This document shows positions 42,763 to 55,075 of a stretch of DNA of 64,000 nucleotides, piece after piece. Source of the DNA: Piezodorus guildinii (Eukaryota; Arthropoda; Insecta; Hemiptera; Pentatomidae); the NCBI GenBank assembly GCA_023052935.1, contig CM041292.1, positions 201,523,799 to 201,587,798 of the forward strand. Direction: 5' to 3'. The position numbers and the translations under genes were made by a program. Each line of letters starts with the position of its first letter. Position 1 is the first letter of the stretch. The notes below the pieces were generated by a model. That model did no database searches. It had not been told where the DNA came from and saw only the letters and a program-made list of their open reading frames with translations.

Positions 42763-43612
42763 TTTTATTTATTTATTTATTGTAGTTTGCCACTGTATTA
42801 AAGAACACAATAAGTAAATATGAGGAATGAAAAAAATAATGTCATGAAAATGTCTTGAGAAAGAACTACCCAGTGGTAGCACTTCACTAACTATTTTAAC
42901 TCAGTAGGTCCCGAGGCCACCTTCTTTTCAGTCGCCTTGGAGGATTATCTAGGTTATCTAAGGAAGATAAATTACGGACAAGTGGATTTGTATGGGCAGG
43001 GAGTTTAGAATGAAAAGATGAGTATCTATCACGGGCTATGTCTGCAACAAATGGGATGTTAAGATCATTATAAATGAGTTGATTTGTAACAAAATAAGGA
43101 GCATTCAGGATTTTTCGAAGGATTTTGGATTGTAAGGACTGGATGCGAGAGGAATTAGATGGTTTCGTAGAGCCCCAAAGCTCGATTCCATACGTCCAAA
43201 TAGGTCTGATAATAGTGATGTATATGAGTCTTTTGTAATATATGGGAAGTTTTGAACGTTTGTCTAGTAAGTGTTGTAGTGTTTCTTGTCGTTTCAGTCT
43301 TGTGTGAGGATTCCAAGTAAGGCGCTTGTCAAGATGGAGACCTAGGTATCGGATTTGCTCAACAGGAGTAAGGGTAATGTTATTAAAGGATACTGGGGGG
43401 CAGGAACTCATCGGTTTGCGACGAAGGGTAAAGGTAATTTGGTGAGATTTGTTAGGGTTTATTTTAATCTTCCAATTTTGACACCATTCTTCAATGCCTG
43501 TGGTGTGGGACTGAAGGGTTTGGGATGCAGTAGATGGATCATTATGGACAGATAAGACACACGTGTCGTCAGCATAAGTATTGAGGACAGTATGAGGATG
43601 GAGTGGAAAATT
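42763..43612 (-). pseudogene. JB LINE, 5-prime-truncated copy
   Basis: The minus strand gives the JB RT from LNTYADDTCVLSVHNDPSTA to the C-terminus (RRLKRRWPRDLLS at 42896), followed by the 3-prime UTR. A 171-codon open segment (42896-43411) lacks about six residues at the position of ARRYRLL in the full-length copy. Truncation falls just upstream of the YADD box. No clear duplication was found. Confidence 0.82.
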
Positions 43613-43639
43613 ATTAATTCAATTATGTTATGCGACGGA

Positions 43640-43785
43640 TGTTCATAGGTAGGAACACCGCCTACTTGGGTGTCCTTTATAAAGTGGGTATCCGAAAATT
43701 GGCGTAAAATCTGGAGGTTAAACGTGATCTAAACCCAATCCCTACACGGCCGTTGTCATGGAAAACATACGGATTCTTTTTATAA
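43640..43785 (+). mobile_element. SINE S2 body, diverged
   Basis: AAGTGGGTATCCGAAAATTG, AATCTGGAGGTT, ACACGGCCGTTGTCATGGAA follow the order of the S2 body at 63680-63770 (AAGTGGGTACCCAAAAATGG, CCTGGCGGCT, GCACGGCCATTTGCCTAGAA). The tRNA-like head was not found. Confidence 0.45.
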
Positions 43786-44685
43786 AATTAGTTCGAAACT
43801 TTAGGGTCATTTATGAATTGCAGGGGCACAGACATTTTTTTCCTCTTACTTCAATTTACATACATTTATTTTACATCTCTCTAATCCAGATTTTTTTTTT
43901 TTTTTTGCCTTTTTCTAACAGACATTTTATCAATTGACAAGTCTATTGTTGTGTTCGTACAATTTACTATAAAAACGCGAATAGAGAGTTAGTATGTGTT
44001 GGTAAACTGTTAATAGTTTGAAGTCCATAAGAAAGGCTTTTTAGCTTACGTACAGTTGAGGTGTCATGGCGACAACTGAAGTTATACCTTAATATCGCTC
44101 TCGGTTTGTCCTGTGATAGTCTTAGTATTAACTAATGTTTTTGTTGTCAACGCTTATAAACAATGAATGTTTGTGATTGAGAACACGTTAAAACTACATT
44201 TGTTAGGTGAGTGCATTTAATAGACCTAATAACTGTGATTATTAGTGCACGCTAGGAGCTAGATAGGTCTCCACGTGGTAGACGGGTCCTGTCCCGCTTC
44301 CTGCTCGGCACTGGCCATCATTAAGCAGTAGCAGCTCTCTTATCAACTTGTCGATAGCTCAGTTGTTCTGTGCACGGCCACCGGCGCTCTGAGTTCCCAT
44401 CGTCACGAGTTCGTAGCCCATTGACTCTGAATTTTTTTTTCCTTTCTCTCTTATTAATTGTAATAATTTTTATTAATTTATTTATATTATTTCATTTATT
44501 TTTATATAGCATACATTTTTTTTTCTTCTCTTCTCCTTTGTTATAAAATGACTTGTTTATTTTCTTTATCTGTTTATGTAAATAATTTTTAAACTCAAGA
44601 AGTTCAATTTTATTTTTTTTTTTTTTATCTTACTAAATCCATATAGATATATATATTTTTTTTTTCTTCTCTCTCTTTTTATAAA

Positions 44686-46391
44686 ATGGGTGAATCTTCG
44701 GGGATGGAGACGGAAGAGGAAACGGCTTTTTCAGAAGTCAGCGAAACTGACTCCCAGTATTTAAAAAGAAGAACACTTCAGAAACGTCAACGTAATATTG
44801 TTCCTGGGGGATCTGGTGGATCTCCTAACAAGAAAAAAAATAAAAACAGTAAAAAACAAACTATCACTCGGAGCAAATCCATTGTCAACTTACCTGGTCC
44901 ATCACATGAAACCACCACAGCCGAACAAGTCACACCTACAATTCCTGTCAGCAATAAATTTTCAGCCCTCTCAAATATCCAAACTGAAGACACAAAACCA
45001 AGTCATTCAGAGCCTGAACCACCACCAATCTTTGTTGCTCACGTCACCAACTTTGTAGCCTTCGCAAAGGAAATATCGAAATTAATCGGGCAAACTAATT
45101 TCAAATGTTTTTCCCGGTTAAAAGACATAAAAATAAATACGACCAACAAAGATCATTATAAAAAATTAGTCACACACTTGACAGAAAATAAATTTGACTT
45201 TCATTGCTACCAGCTTAAGGAAGATAAGTCGTACAGGGTTGTTTTCAGGGGACTTCACTCTACTACTTCCACTTCAGACATCAAGCAGGACCTAGAAGAG
45301 CTGGGCCACAATGTTAGACAAATCACTAATGTACTGCACCCAGTAGAAAAATATCCACTACCTCTTTTTTTTGTCGACCTGGAACCAGCAGCCAACAATA
45401 GCGACATATTTCGAGTCAATAGACTAGTATATTCCTGCATACGATTCGAAGAGCCGAAGCAGAGAGTGGACATAGTACAATGCGCCAAGTGCCAAACCCT
45501 CGGTCACACAAAAGCCTATTGTCACCACCAAGACAGATGTGTCAAATGTGCTGGACCGCATGCGACCAATACATGCCAGAAGCCGAGAGATACGCCAGCA
45601 ATATGTGCACTATGTGGTGAAGGCCACCCAGCTAATTATAAGGGTTGTTCGGTTTATAAAACCATGCAGCGCCGAAGACATATAAATACTGCATTTAAAT
45701 CACAAAGCAACGCTGTTGGATACCAAAACCCAGCTCCTTCAGCGAAGCATGAACGAGCTACCTCTGGAAACCCTTTCTCCAACGAAAACACACGTCCCAC
45801 GACCTCCAACATCAAGACTAATTCGTTCTCCGATGTCACCAGGAAAGAGATGGACAATCAACAGGAACCAGAAGCTTCCTCTAACACCCATTTTCTGCCT
45901 CAACCAGCCCATCCTCTTCAGCCTAAACCAGCCAATCCTCTTCAGCCTCAACTATCCTATAACCATCCCCAGCTTCAACCATCCTATCACCAACCTCAGA
46001 TTCCCCGTCTACAGCCTCAGACGTCCCAACCCTCCAAAATACTCCTAAAAACGATTTACCTACCAAAACCGTCTTAAGGGTCAAGTTACCACCCCAGATC
46101 AGTCCTAAACTTTCCTCTCCTTTGCAGCCTACTCCTCAAGCAATACCAACAGCAACAGCTCCGTCAAACATGGAACCTCCTCAACAACCTCGACGGAGTA
46201 CCCAATCTTTACCTAGACACTATAATCCTTCAGTCAACCAAGCTTCCGTCTATTCGTATCCTTCACAAAATACATCCGACATTACATCAATCCTGTCATC
46301 CTTCCTTTTGGATCTTCAAAATACCATAAGACCTCTCATCACACTCCTTACCAGACTCCTATCTGAAGTTCCTTTCCATATCCCGCAATGA
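44686..46391 (+). pseudogene. JB ORF1: zinc-knuckle RNA-binding protein, one frameshift
   Basis: The zero frame is open for 463 codons. It has an acidic N-terminus, PPPIFVAHVTNFVAF, a PRE_C2HC-like segment (FHCYQLKEDKSYRVVFRGLH) and three zinc knuckles: CAKCQTLGHTKAYC, CVKCAGPHATNTC and CALCGEGHPANYKGC. A Gln/Pro-rich stretch follows. Near 46030-46070 the frame breaks (stop at 46075-46077). Coding continues in another frame through LPPQISPKLSSPLQ to a hydrophobic C-terminal segment (SILSSFLLDLQNTIRPLITL) like the ORF1 ends of JA and JC. The final TGA overlaps the ATG of ORF2 (ATGA at 46388-46391). Confidence 0.87.
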
Positions 46392-49085
46392 AATAAAAAC
46401 TTCCTAGCCATTCTTTTGTGGAATGCAAATGGTTTACTGAATCACCGTGACGAACTGGACATATTCCTACACGACAATACCATAGACATTGCACTTGTGA
46501 CTGAAACCCATTTCACTACACGCTCGCACTTTTACATACGTGACTACATCACATACCGATCAGATCACCCAGACAACACATCTCACGCTGGCTCATGTAT
46601 CCTCATCCATAAATCCATTCCTCATTCCATGCTTCCTTCTTCTCCATCTGACACCATTCAATCAACCTCTATTACCTTATCTTCCCACCCATTTAATATG
46701 ACAATCTCAGCTGTATATTGCCCTCCCGGTAATTCACTCTCCATTCACCACCTTGAATCCTTATTCCGATCTCTTGGTCCGCGCTTCATTGCTGGAGGAG
46801 ATTACAACGCCAAAGACCAACGGTGGGGATGCCGAACGTCCAATACTCGTGGCAGGATCCTTTCCAGAGTCACAACCTCCCAATAGTTATTCCATTTTGT
46901 CACCCCAGAACCCTACGTACTGGCCTACATCTCATAAAAAACGTCCTGACATCCTTGATATTTTCATTACTTCCCAAATCTCCTCCACCCAATCTACAAT
47001 CAAATCCTTAGATGACCTCTCCTCTGATCATAGCCCAGTTCTGCTTCAACTGCATTCCAATCCTATTCATAAGCCTCCTTTACCTTCCCTGATTAAAGGA
47101 CAAGTCAACTGGGACAATTTTCGATATGACTTAGAGAACAATCTGGACTTGAAAATTTGTTAAAAACTAAACAAGACATAGACTCTGCCATTGAAGAACT
47201 TAACAAATCAATAGAAACTGCCATACAGACCAACACATTACAAAATACAAACAGGAAGGCACAAGAAACCAACCTGTCATATTATATTCGACTATTACTA
47301 ACTGAAAAACGCCGAGCAAGAGCGAAGTGGCATCGATCACGATACCCTTCGGATAAAACCATTTACAATAAACTGACGAACAAACTCAAGACAGAAATAA
47401 GAAAACTCAAAATTCAAAACTTTCAAAACTTCACAGAAAACTTAAGTACAACAGACAAATCATTATGGATAACAACCGCAAAACTACTGAAATACAAAAC
47501 CTTTAATCATCCACTCCTCACCGACTCAAAATCCTGGACAAGATCCGATGATGAAAAATCTCAGCTGTTCGGAGAACACCTTTCCAAAACGTTTGTCCCA
47601 CACCCTGACATCCTTAATACAATCCATATCGACCGTGTTGAAGCAGAACTCACTGTTCCTCTCCAAATGACCCTTCCTCCTAAGGCCTTTCATCCATCAG
47701 AAGTCATCAACATAATTCAAAATTTACCTTCCAAAAAAGCTCCTGGCCATGATCTCATTACATCCCACATCCTAAAACAGCTCCCCAGAAAAGCCATATT
47801 ATTCCTCACCTATATATATAATGCTACTCTCCGTTCTACCTATTTTCCAGACCACTGGAAACTGTCCATTATCAAAATGATACCTAAACCAAAAAAGCCT
47901 CTTGAATATCCATCCTCTTACCGCCCTATCTCCCTCTTGCCCATTCTGGGCAAAATTCTCGAAAAACTTCTCCTCAAACGTTTATACCCAATCCTCGAAT
48001 CCAACCACGTGATTCCTGACCACCAGTTTGGATTTCGGACATCCCATTCCACTATACAACAGTGTCACCGTGTGGTGGATGTCATATCTTCCACATTGGA
48101 GCGCGGAAAGTATTGCACTGGAGCCTTTCTCGACGTGGAACAGGCTTTTGATCGAGTTTGGCATCCAGGTCTGCTATACAAGCTCCGTCAATTCCTCTCT
48201 CCAGCGTACTTCCTATTAATTCGTTCCTACCTCTCTGATAGAACCTTCAAAGTTAACCATAACCTTTGTTACTCATCCATATTCACTCAATCAGCCGGTG
48301 TACCGCAAGGTAGTATCCTGGGTCCGATCCTTTACACGGTGTATACAGCTGATATTCCCTCCCATCCTAGCACTATCCTTACTTCCTACGCCGATGACAC
48401 ATGTGTGTTATCTGTGAATAATGATCCTGTTACTGCATCACAAATCCTACAGAACCATCTATCAGCCATTGAAGAATGGTGTCAACTCTGGAGAATCAAA
48501 ATAAATCCTAATAAATCCCATCAAATCACCTTCACTTTACGTCGTAAGCCTATGACTTCCTGCCCCACCGTATCCTTTAACAATATCCTACTTACTCCTG
48601 TTGAACAGATTCGGTACTTAGGACTCCACCTCGACAAACGCCTAACATGGAATCCTCATACTAGACTGAAACGACAGGAAACTGCTCGTAGATACAGATT
48701 ACTACAACACTTACTTGACAAACGCTCAAAACTTCCTACTTACTACAAAAAACTCATTTATATCACAATTATCAGGCCAATTTGGACCTATGGCATTGAG
48801 CTATGGGGGTCTACTAAACCATCGAATTCCTCTCGCATCCAATCCTTGCAGTCCAAAATCCTTCGTAAAATCCTCAATGCTCCTTACTTTGTTACCAATA
48901 AAATCATCCATAAAGACCTAAATATCCCCTTAGTTGAAGACTTGGCCCGTTACAGATATACCTCTTTTCATTCCAAACTCCCTGCCCACTCAAACCCGCT
49001 TATCCGTGACCTCTCCTCCATATCTATTCCCGACAACCCACCGAGGCGCCTTAAAAGAAGATGGCCAAGAGACCTTCTAACATAA
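46388..49085 (+). pseudogene. JB ORF2: endonuclease-RT with three frameshifts
   Basis: The frame breaks directly after the start ATG, near 46880 and near 47157. The endonuclease is readable as LLWNANGLL, ALVTETH, GGDYNAKDQRWG and, after the second break, SSDHSPVLL, so catalytic Glu, Asp, Asn and His are all there. The last 642 codons (47157-49085) are uninterrupted and hold the whole RT: APGHDLITSHIL, YRPISLLPILGK, HQFGFRTSH, FLDVEQAFDRVWH, AGVPQGSILGPIL and the catalytic YADD at 48387-48398. The C-terminus is RRLKRRWPRDLLT. No RNase H is present. The few disabling changes suggest moderate age. Confidence 0.9.
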
Positions 49086-49247
49086 GACATTAGAGTGCTA
49101 CCAATGGGTAGTTTCTTCTCAGGACTATCATGTGTACTAATCATATAAAGCCTATTTACTTGTTGTATTTATTTAATACAGTTGTAAATTTCTTTAAATA
49201 AATAAATAAAAAAATAAAAAAAAAAAAAAAAAAAAAAGCTTACGTAC

Positions 49248-49492
49248 CAAGAAGCTGTCTTATGTGTCATATTTTTTTATATTACAATGATTGGAGTTTT
49301 TATATACGTTTTTTTTTTTTTTTTTTTTTTATAAACAGAAAGATAGAAAAGTCTGTTTATTATTTAAAATTACAGCAAATAGAAAATTAACAAACAAAAA
49401 CAAATAATTTACAAATTACAAAATACAATAATAAAAATCAGACACACTACATGGTCTATTGACTGTCCGTGGAGTCTGAGTTTATTGATTTA

Positions 49493-49575
<83 letters not shown>
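49248..49575. repeat. T-homopolymer and (TA)n microsatellite
   Basis: A T-run occupies 49308-49330 and a (TA)n tract of about 80 bases occupies 49493-49574. The sequence between is unassigned AT-rich DNA. Confidence 0.85.
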
Positions 49576-49579
<4 letters not shown>

Positions 49580-50588
49580 TGATATTTACAACTGTATTTG
49601 AAAATACATTCAGTGAAAGTGATACAAGCTTACACTGTCATGATTCACCAAAAACTAAGCTAAACCAGAAGATCTCGGGGTCATCATCCATTTTTTAGAC
49701 GCCTCAGAGGATTACCAGAGATTGTTAAGGTGGCAAGGTTTGAAACTAGTCGATTAGAGTGGGAATGGAGTTTGTCATAAAAGGACCGGTACCTGGTTCG
49801 GCCCGAGTCAGCATCATATGGAACATTTAGGTCTTTATGAATAAGTTTATTTGTAACAAAATAAGGAGCATTGAGGATTTTGCGAAGGATTTTTGATTGT
49901 AAGGATTGGAGAAGGGATGAATTTGATGATTTAATAGAGTCCCAAAGCTCTACTCCATAAGTCCATACCGGACTTATGATAGTAATGTAGATGAGTCTTT
50001 TAAGTAAGTGTCCAGTAAGTGTTACAGTAGTCGAAAACGTCGGGCAGTGTCTTGTCGTTTCAATCTTGTGTGAGGATTACAAGTAAGGCGTTTGTCCAGA
50101 TGGAGTCCTAGATATCGGATCTGTTCGTATGGGACAAGCGGAGTGTTGTTGAAGGAGAGAGTAGGGCAGGATGTCATCGGTTTACGACGCAGAGTGAAGG
50201 TTATTTGGTGGGATTTACTGGAATTTATCTTTATCCTCCAATTCTGACACCATACTTCAAGTTCTCTGATGTAGGATTAAAGGGTTTGAGAGGCCATGGT
50301 GGGATCATTATTGACTGACAATACACAGGAGTCATCAGCATAAGTAGAAAGGAAGGTGGAAGGATGGGTTGGGATATCAGCTGCAAAGACTGTGTAAAGA
50401 AAGGGTCCAAGATTACTGCCCTGAGGAACACCAGAATTCTGAGTAAAAATGGAGGAATAGGTATTATTGTGATTTACTTTGAAGGATCTATCAGTGAGGT
50501 AGGACTGGATGATAAGGAAGTATGTAGGGGGAAGGAATTTTCGGAGTTTGTAAAGCAATTCCGGGTGCCCATACTCGTTCAAAGGCTA
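49576..50588 (-). pseudogene. JB LINE, 5-prime-truncated copy
   Basis: The minus strand gives JB ORF2 from about the AFERV segment (50588) through ELLYKLRKFLPPTYFLIIQS, SGVPQGSNLGPFLYTVFAAD and STYADDSCVLSVNNDP to the C-terminus, then the 3-prime UTR next to the (TA)n tract. The YADD box is intact, but frameshifts occur near 50277 and 50005. JC is inserted within a few bases of its 5-prime junction. Confidence 0.83.
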
Positions 50589-51085
50589 TTGGCAAAATTT
50601 TTTTTATTTTTTTTTATTTTATTTTTTTTATTTTATTGAGATATATTACAATTTGTTACAAAATGAACAATAATAATATTGATAAGAGACCTCATTCATA
50701 CTATATATACAGAAAATAATAATAATGGTCAAATTTCAAAAAATATAACATAAATTCAAATATATACAATAAAATAATAATAAATAAAAAACAAAACAAA
50801 TCGAAACATAAACCTATTATTGAGATAAACAAAAAGTTGGCAAATAAATAAACATCTTACACACAATCATAACTATATACAATATATACAATTGCTAAAG
50901 GGACCCCAGCAAGCGCTTTTTCCTCCACAAGTGGAGGAAAAAGCGGAATCCAAGAGATCCCAGCACCTCTATCTCAGCCGCATCACTGGTCTGAGCCAGT
51001 GGAGGCTGAGTTAGGGCGCTGTAGCCACAAACATACCGTACATGAGTGGAGGATCTGACCATTGTCAGAACTCCAGTTTAAATGT

Positions 51086-53764
51086 TTACAATAGGTCTCG
51101 TGGCCACTGCCGTTTCAATCTTCGAGGAGGATTGTAGGGATGGGTGGTGCTGGATAGGGATTGTGCTAGAGGGTTAGGATGATGACTAAGGTTCTGATGA
51201 AATTTGGAAAATTTGGATGGTACCAGGTCTAAAACAAACGGAATATTAAGGTCATGGTGTAGGGTACAGTTGGTAACGTAATAAGGAGCATTAACTATTG
51301 TTCGGAGGACTTTGGATTGGAAGGATTGGATGCGTTTAATGTTAGAATGTTTAGCTGTCCCCCACAGTTCAAGTCCGTAGGTCCATATAGGTTTCAGTAC
51401 TGTCTTGTATATTAGTAATTTGTTGTCAACTGTAAGATGAGATTTTCTGTTTAGTAGTCTGTATAACTGGCCGAATCTGCGGTTGAGTTCTTTTCTTTTT
51501 AGTCTTGTATGTGGGTTCCACGTCAGTCTTTTGTCTAGTAAAAAGCCGAGATACCGGACTGTGTCTGAGGAAGGAAGCGGTATGGAATTGAAATTAACCG
51601 TTGGACAGGATTTGCGTCGAAGGGTGAATGTGACGTGAGTGCATTTGCTTTCGTTCACCTTAATGCGCCAAGCATTGCACCAGTCTTCGACAAGGGAAAG
51701 GTGCTTTTGGAGATTTAGCGATGCTGCTTCAGGATCGGAATCGGATGATAAAATGGCTGTGTCATCAGCAAATGTTGCCAGAAAGGTATTGGGGTCGGTA
51801 GGGATATCGGCGGTGAAGAGGATGTAGAGGACGGGTCCTAAGACGCTGCCTTGAGGAACACCGGCCTCAACAGTATATTGTTCGGAAAATTCGGAACCAC
51901 AGCGAACTCGGAAGGAGCGGTTGGATAAATAGGATCGGAGGATTAGGTATAAGGATTGAGGTAAATGGGTTTTGAGCTTAAAGAGCAGTCCCGGGTGCCA
52001 CACCCGGTCAAAAGCTTGAGCTATGTCCAGAAAGGCACCCGAACAATACTCCTTGCACTCAAGGGCGGAGGAAATGTGGTCTACAACTCGGAGTCCTTGC
52101 TGAACCGTGGAATGTTGAGGACGAAATCCGAACTGATGTGAAGGAAAATTTTGAAATTTGGCTAGGATTCGTTTTAGTAGGAGCTTTTCGAAAATTTTTG
52201 AGAGGATCGGAAGTAGGCTGATAGGTCTGTAAGATGACGTGTTGTTAGAAGGTTTGCCTGGTTTTAGGAAAAGGATCATAGTTGAATGTTTCCATAAGAG
52301 AGGAAAATAGGTAGTGCGTAGGATACAGTTATAGAGATATGTAAGGAATGTAATGGCTTTAGGTGGAAGTTGTCTTAAGATTTGGGGAGTAAGGAGATCG
52401 TATCCAGGAGATTTGCGTAGAGGAAGCTTTTTAAAAAGATATCTGACCTCAGAGGGATTAACTGCTTTAGGTGGTAAGGATAGTGGTATTGGTGACGTGA
52501 GGAACTCTTCAACTGCTGCAGTATGGGTTGGATTAAGCTCTGGATGAGGAGTAAAAACTTTGGAAAGGTGCTGTGCGAATTCCTCGGCCTTATGCTTGTC
52601 AGAAGCAGCCCAGGAACCATCACAGCGCCGGAGAGGATGGGAAATGGTGTGGGATTTTAGGATTCTCTTCGTGACATTCCACAGGGAATTGTCACGAGTC
52701 GAGAGAGAGGAGAGGTAGGTATTGTAGGATTGGGAACGGAAGATCGCCAACTCCCGCTTTAATTTTCTACAAAAAAAATTATAGGAGCGGCGATCTTCTG
52801 GGTGGCGGGTGCGTTGCCATAATGTTCTAGCTCGACGTTTGCTGTTGATGAGGTCTGTCAGGTGTTGTGGTAAATGGCTTTTGTAAGGAATTATTTGGGA
52901 TTGTTTGGGAGAGGAGGCAGTCCAGGCGGCTTGTTGAATAGCGGTTGTAAAGGAATATACGGCGTCGTCAAGGTCATTTGGGGTTTTGAGAATCACTCTG
53001 AGGTCAATATCATTAGTGAGAATTTCGCGGAAGAGGTTCCAGTTGACAGGGCCCCTAATGAATGACGGTGGGATAGGTTTAGGAATAGGTGTTATGGATA
53101 CATTTAGAATCAATGGACTATGATCAGAGGATAGTTCATCAAGGCGAGCTATGGAAAAATTCAGAGAGCCTAATCCGCTGTGGATGAAGAAGTCGAGGAT
53201 GTCAGGATTACGGTTAGGATCTGTTGGCCAGTAGGTAGGAGAATCGGGAGGTAGGAGATGAAAGCGTCGGGAGTTGAGTGCAGACTGCAATGTCCGTCCA
53301 CGAGAATTGGTGGTTCTAGAACCCCACTGTTGGTTCTTAGCGTTTAAGTCTGCACCCAAAATGAAGTGATTACCCAAGGAGTTGAGGAAGGTTCCAAATT
53401 GGGCAGAGGAAATGGGATGTTTAGGAGGGCAGTATGCTGATGCGATGATAAGCGGAAAGGAAAAGGTTTTGATAACGATGGAAGTTGCTTGTAGGTAATC
53501 GTGGGCGGAAATTGGGTGTAAGTGATGGGTGAGGGATCGGCGGACTATGACAGCAGTACCGGCATGGGCTTTGCCGTCTGGATGGTCTGTCCGGTATGTC
53601 GTATATCCTGGTATTTTAAAGTACTGTTTAGTGGTTAGTCTAGTTTCAGTAATGAGTGCAACATCAATGTTTTTGTCCTGCAGTACGGCTGTAAGTTCGT
53701 CAGTGTGAGTTCTAACACCATTCGCATTCCAAAGGAGAATGGATAAGGAATTAGGTGAGGTCAT
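51086..53764 (-). CDS. JC ORF2: APE endonuclease plus reverse transcriptase, intact
   Basis: This 892-residue protein would nick target DNA and prime cDNA synthesis at the nick. The endonuclease spans about residues 1-225, with E40 (LITETR), D139 and N141 (GADLNAK) and S213-D214-H215 (SSDH). The reverse transcriptase follows with RKSPGYDLLTPQIL, YRPISLLPILSK, HQFGFRPQH, FLDIAQAFDRVWH and AGVPQGSVLGPVL. The catalytic box is FADD at 665-668, rather than the usual YADD. The thumb segment KYLGFLLDKRLTW-like and the basic C-terminus RRLKRQWPRDLL are shared with JB. There is no RNase H. The start ATG directly follows the ORF1 stop (TAAATG), which suits reinitiation. No stop or frameshift was seen. 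Confidence 0.95.
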   Translation of the reverse strand: MTSPNSLSILLWNANGVRTHTDELTAVLQDKNIDVALITETRLTTKQYFKIPGYTTYRTDHPDGKAHAGTAVIVRRSLTHHLHPISAHDYLQATSIVIKTFSFPLIIASAYCPPKHPISSAQFGTFLNSLGNHFILGADLNAKNQQWGSRTTNSRGRTLQSALNSRRFHLLPPDSPTYWPTDPNRNPDILDFFIHSGLGSLNFSIARLDELSSDHSPLILNVSITPIPKPIPPSFIRGPVNWNLFREILTNDIDLRVILKTPNDLDDAVYSFTTAIQQAAWTASSPKQSQIIPYKSHLPQHLTDLINSKRRARTLWQRTRHPEDRRSYNFFCRKLKRELAIFRSQSYNTYLSSLSTRDNSLWNVTKRILKSHTISHPLRRCDGSWAASDKHKAEEFAQHLSKVFTPHPELNPTHTAAVEEFLTSPIPLSLPPKAVNPSEVRYLFKKLPLRKSPGYDLLTPQILRQLPPKAITFLTYLYNCILRTTYFPLLWKHSTMILFLKPGKPSNNTSSYRPISLLPILSKIFEKLLLKRILAKFQNFPSHQFGFRPQHSTVQQGLRVVDHISSALECKEYCSGAFLDIAQAFDRVWHPGLLFKLKTHLPQSLYLILRSYLSNRSFRVRCGSEFSEQYTVEAGVPQGSVLGPVLYILFTADIPTDPNTFLATFADDTAILSSDSDPEAASLNLQKHLSLVEDWCNAWRIKVNESKCTHVTFTLRRKSCPTVNFNSIPLPSSDTVRYLGFLLDKRLTWNPHTRLKRKELNRRFGQLYRLLNRKSHLTVDNKLLIYKTVLKPIWTYGLELWGTAKHSNIKRIQSFQSKVLRTIVNAPYYVTNCTLHHDLNIPFVLDLVPSKFSKFHQNLSHHPNPLAQSLSSTTHPYNPPRRLKRQWPRDLL

Positions 53765-55075
53765 TTATGGTTTTTTTAAGGCAAGAATGAGATTTGTTAC
53801 GAGATTCGTAAGGAGTGATATTAGGGGCATAACAAGGGATTTAATTTCGGAAATAAAGGATGTCATCAAACTGGTAAGGTCTGTGGCGTTTGAAGGAGGA
53901 GGAATATGAGAGATTTGTGGTGGATTAGGATTCTTAGGATTGGTTACATTTTGAGAAAGAGGTATATGTGGAATGGATTGAGGTACATTCTGTAGTTCCG
54001 GCAGGGCCACGGCTTCAGTACTTTGATTCCCACCTCCAAGTAGGTGGGCAAATGATACATTGGCATCAATAAGTTTTGAGGGTTCTCTTCTGTTTCTTAC
54101 TTGTCTTGCTGTTTCATCCAGTACTTGAGGTTTTTGAAACCTGGTCCTCAGCTCCTTATAGATTTGGCATCCTTTATAGTTGGCCGGGTGGTCCTTCAGG
54201 CAATGAGCACATACAGCTGGTGTTGATTTTGGTTTTGTACACTCCACAGACTTGTGCTGTTCACCGCATTTCACGCATCGAGGTATGTGATGACAATAAC
54301 TTTTAGTATGACCATATGCTTGACAATTATGGCACTGAATTATCTCTCTCTTTGTGTAAGGTTTTTCAACTCTTACACTGGAATAGTACAATCTATTGAG
54401 GTCATAGATTTTTTCAACTCCTTCAGCTGGTTCCAAATCCACAAAAAAGAGAGGTAGAGGAATTTTATCCTTTAGGACGTTAGTGACTTGCCGCACTTTA
54501 TAGCCCATCTCCGTTAGTTCTTCTTTAATAGCTTCAACTGGTGTCGAGGGGTGTAAGTTTCTGATTACAACCCTTAAAGCTCTCTCTTGGCGTAGCTGAT
54601 AGGTATGGAAATCTGCTTTGGTTTCAGTTAGGTATTTCACTATTTTTCTATATGTCTCGGCAGTAGTAGGAGATATTTTGGTATCATTGATTCTACTCAT
54701 ACAGTAGTAGCTGGTAGATTCGGTAATTTTGTTCAATTGCGCACACAACAACTGGAAATTTCTAATATTTTTGACAAATATTGGAGGAGGCCGTGGTTCA
54801 CTAGGTATAGGAGTAGATTCCATGTTTTCTTTTTCATTATGTAAAATCTGAAAAGGATTTGGGGTGAAAAACGGCGATTCGTCAGTCATCCCTTGTGACG
54901 ATGTGCCAGGTTGTGGTTCAGATTCTGAATTAGTACCGGAAGGGGTTGCTTGTAGATTTAATCTTTTATTAGTATCACGGCGGGGTCTTTGTTTTGTAGG
55001 TGACGGGATTGAACCACTAGATCTAGATCTTTTAGTTGAAGCTTTGGAGGACATTACTTGATGATAATATCGCAT
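53765..55075 (-). CDS. JC ORF1: zinc-knuckle RNA-binding protein, intact
   Basis: The 436-residue protein is expected to bind element RNA and form the ribonucleoprotein with ORF2 protein. Residues 1-90 are basic and Ser/Pro-rich. PPPIFVKNI lies near 97-104, a PRE_C2HC-like region spans about 155-235, and three zinc knuckles follow at 248-261 (CHNCQAYGHTKSYC), 267-279 (CVKCGEQHKSVEC) and 289-303 (CAHCLKDHPANYKGC). The C-terminus is hydrophobic (SFISEIKSLVMPLISLLTNL). This order is that of jockey and X-element ORF1 proteins. The first Met begins MRYYHQV; the Met at residue 8 (MSSKAST) is an alternative start that looks more like the JA and JB starts. Confidence 0.93.
   Translation of the reverse strand: MRYYHQVMSSKASTKRSRSSGSIPSPTKQRPRRDTNKRLNLQATPSGTNSESEPQPGTSSQGMTDESPFFTPNPFQILHNEKENMESTPIPSEPRPPPIFVKNIRNFQLLCAQLNKITESTSYYCMSRINDTKISPTTAETYRKIVKYLTETKADFHTYQLRQERALRVVIRNLHPSTPVEAIKEELTEMGYKVRQVTNVLKDKIPLPLFFVDLEPAEGVEKIYDLNRLYYSSVRVEKPYTKREIIQCHNCQAYGHTKSYCHHIPRCVKCGEQHKSVECTKPKSTPAVCAHCLKDHPANYKGCQIYKELRTRFQKPQVLDETARQVRNRREPSKLIDANVSFAHLLGGGNQSTEAVALPELQNVPQSIPHIPLSQNVTNPKNPNPPQISHIPPPSNATDLTSLMTSFISEIKSLVMPLISLLTNLVTNLILALKKP

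Larger units (their letters stand above)
44054..49236 (+). mobile_element. JB, full-length jockey-type non-LTR retrotransposon
   Basis: The element carries a 5-prime UTR of about 630 bases (T-rich towards its end), a frameshifted ORF1, ORF2 with several frameshifts, a 3-prime UTR of about 110 bases and a long A-rich tail (49199-49236). AGCTTACGTAC flanks it at 44043-44053 and 49237-49247. The 5-prime end AGTTGAGGTGTCATGGCGAC is therefore the true start of family JB. All other JB copies in the window are truncated versions. Confidence 0.92.
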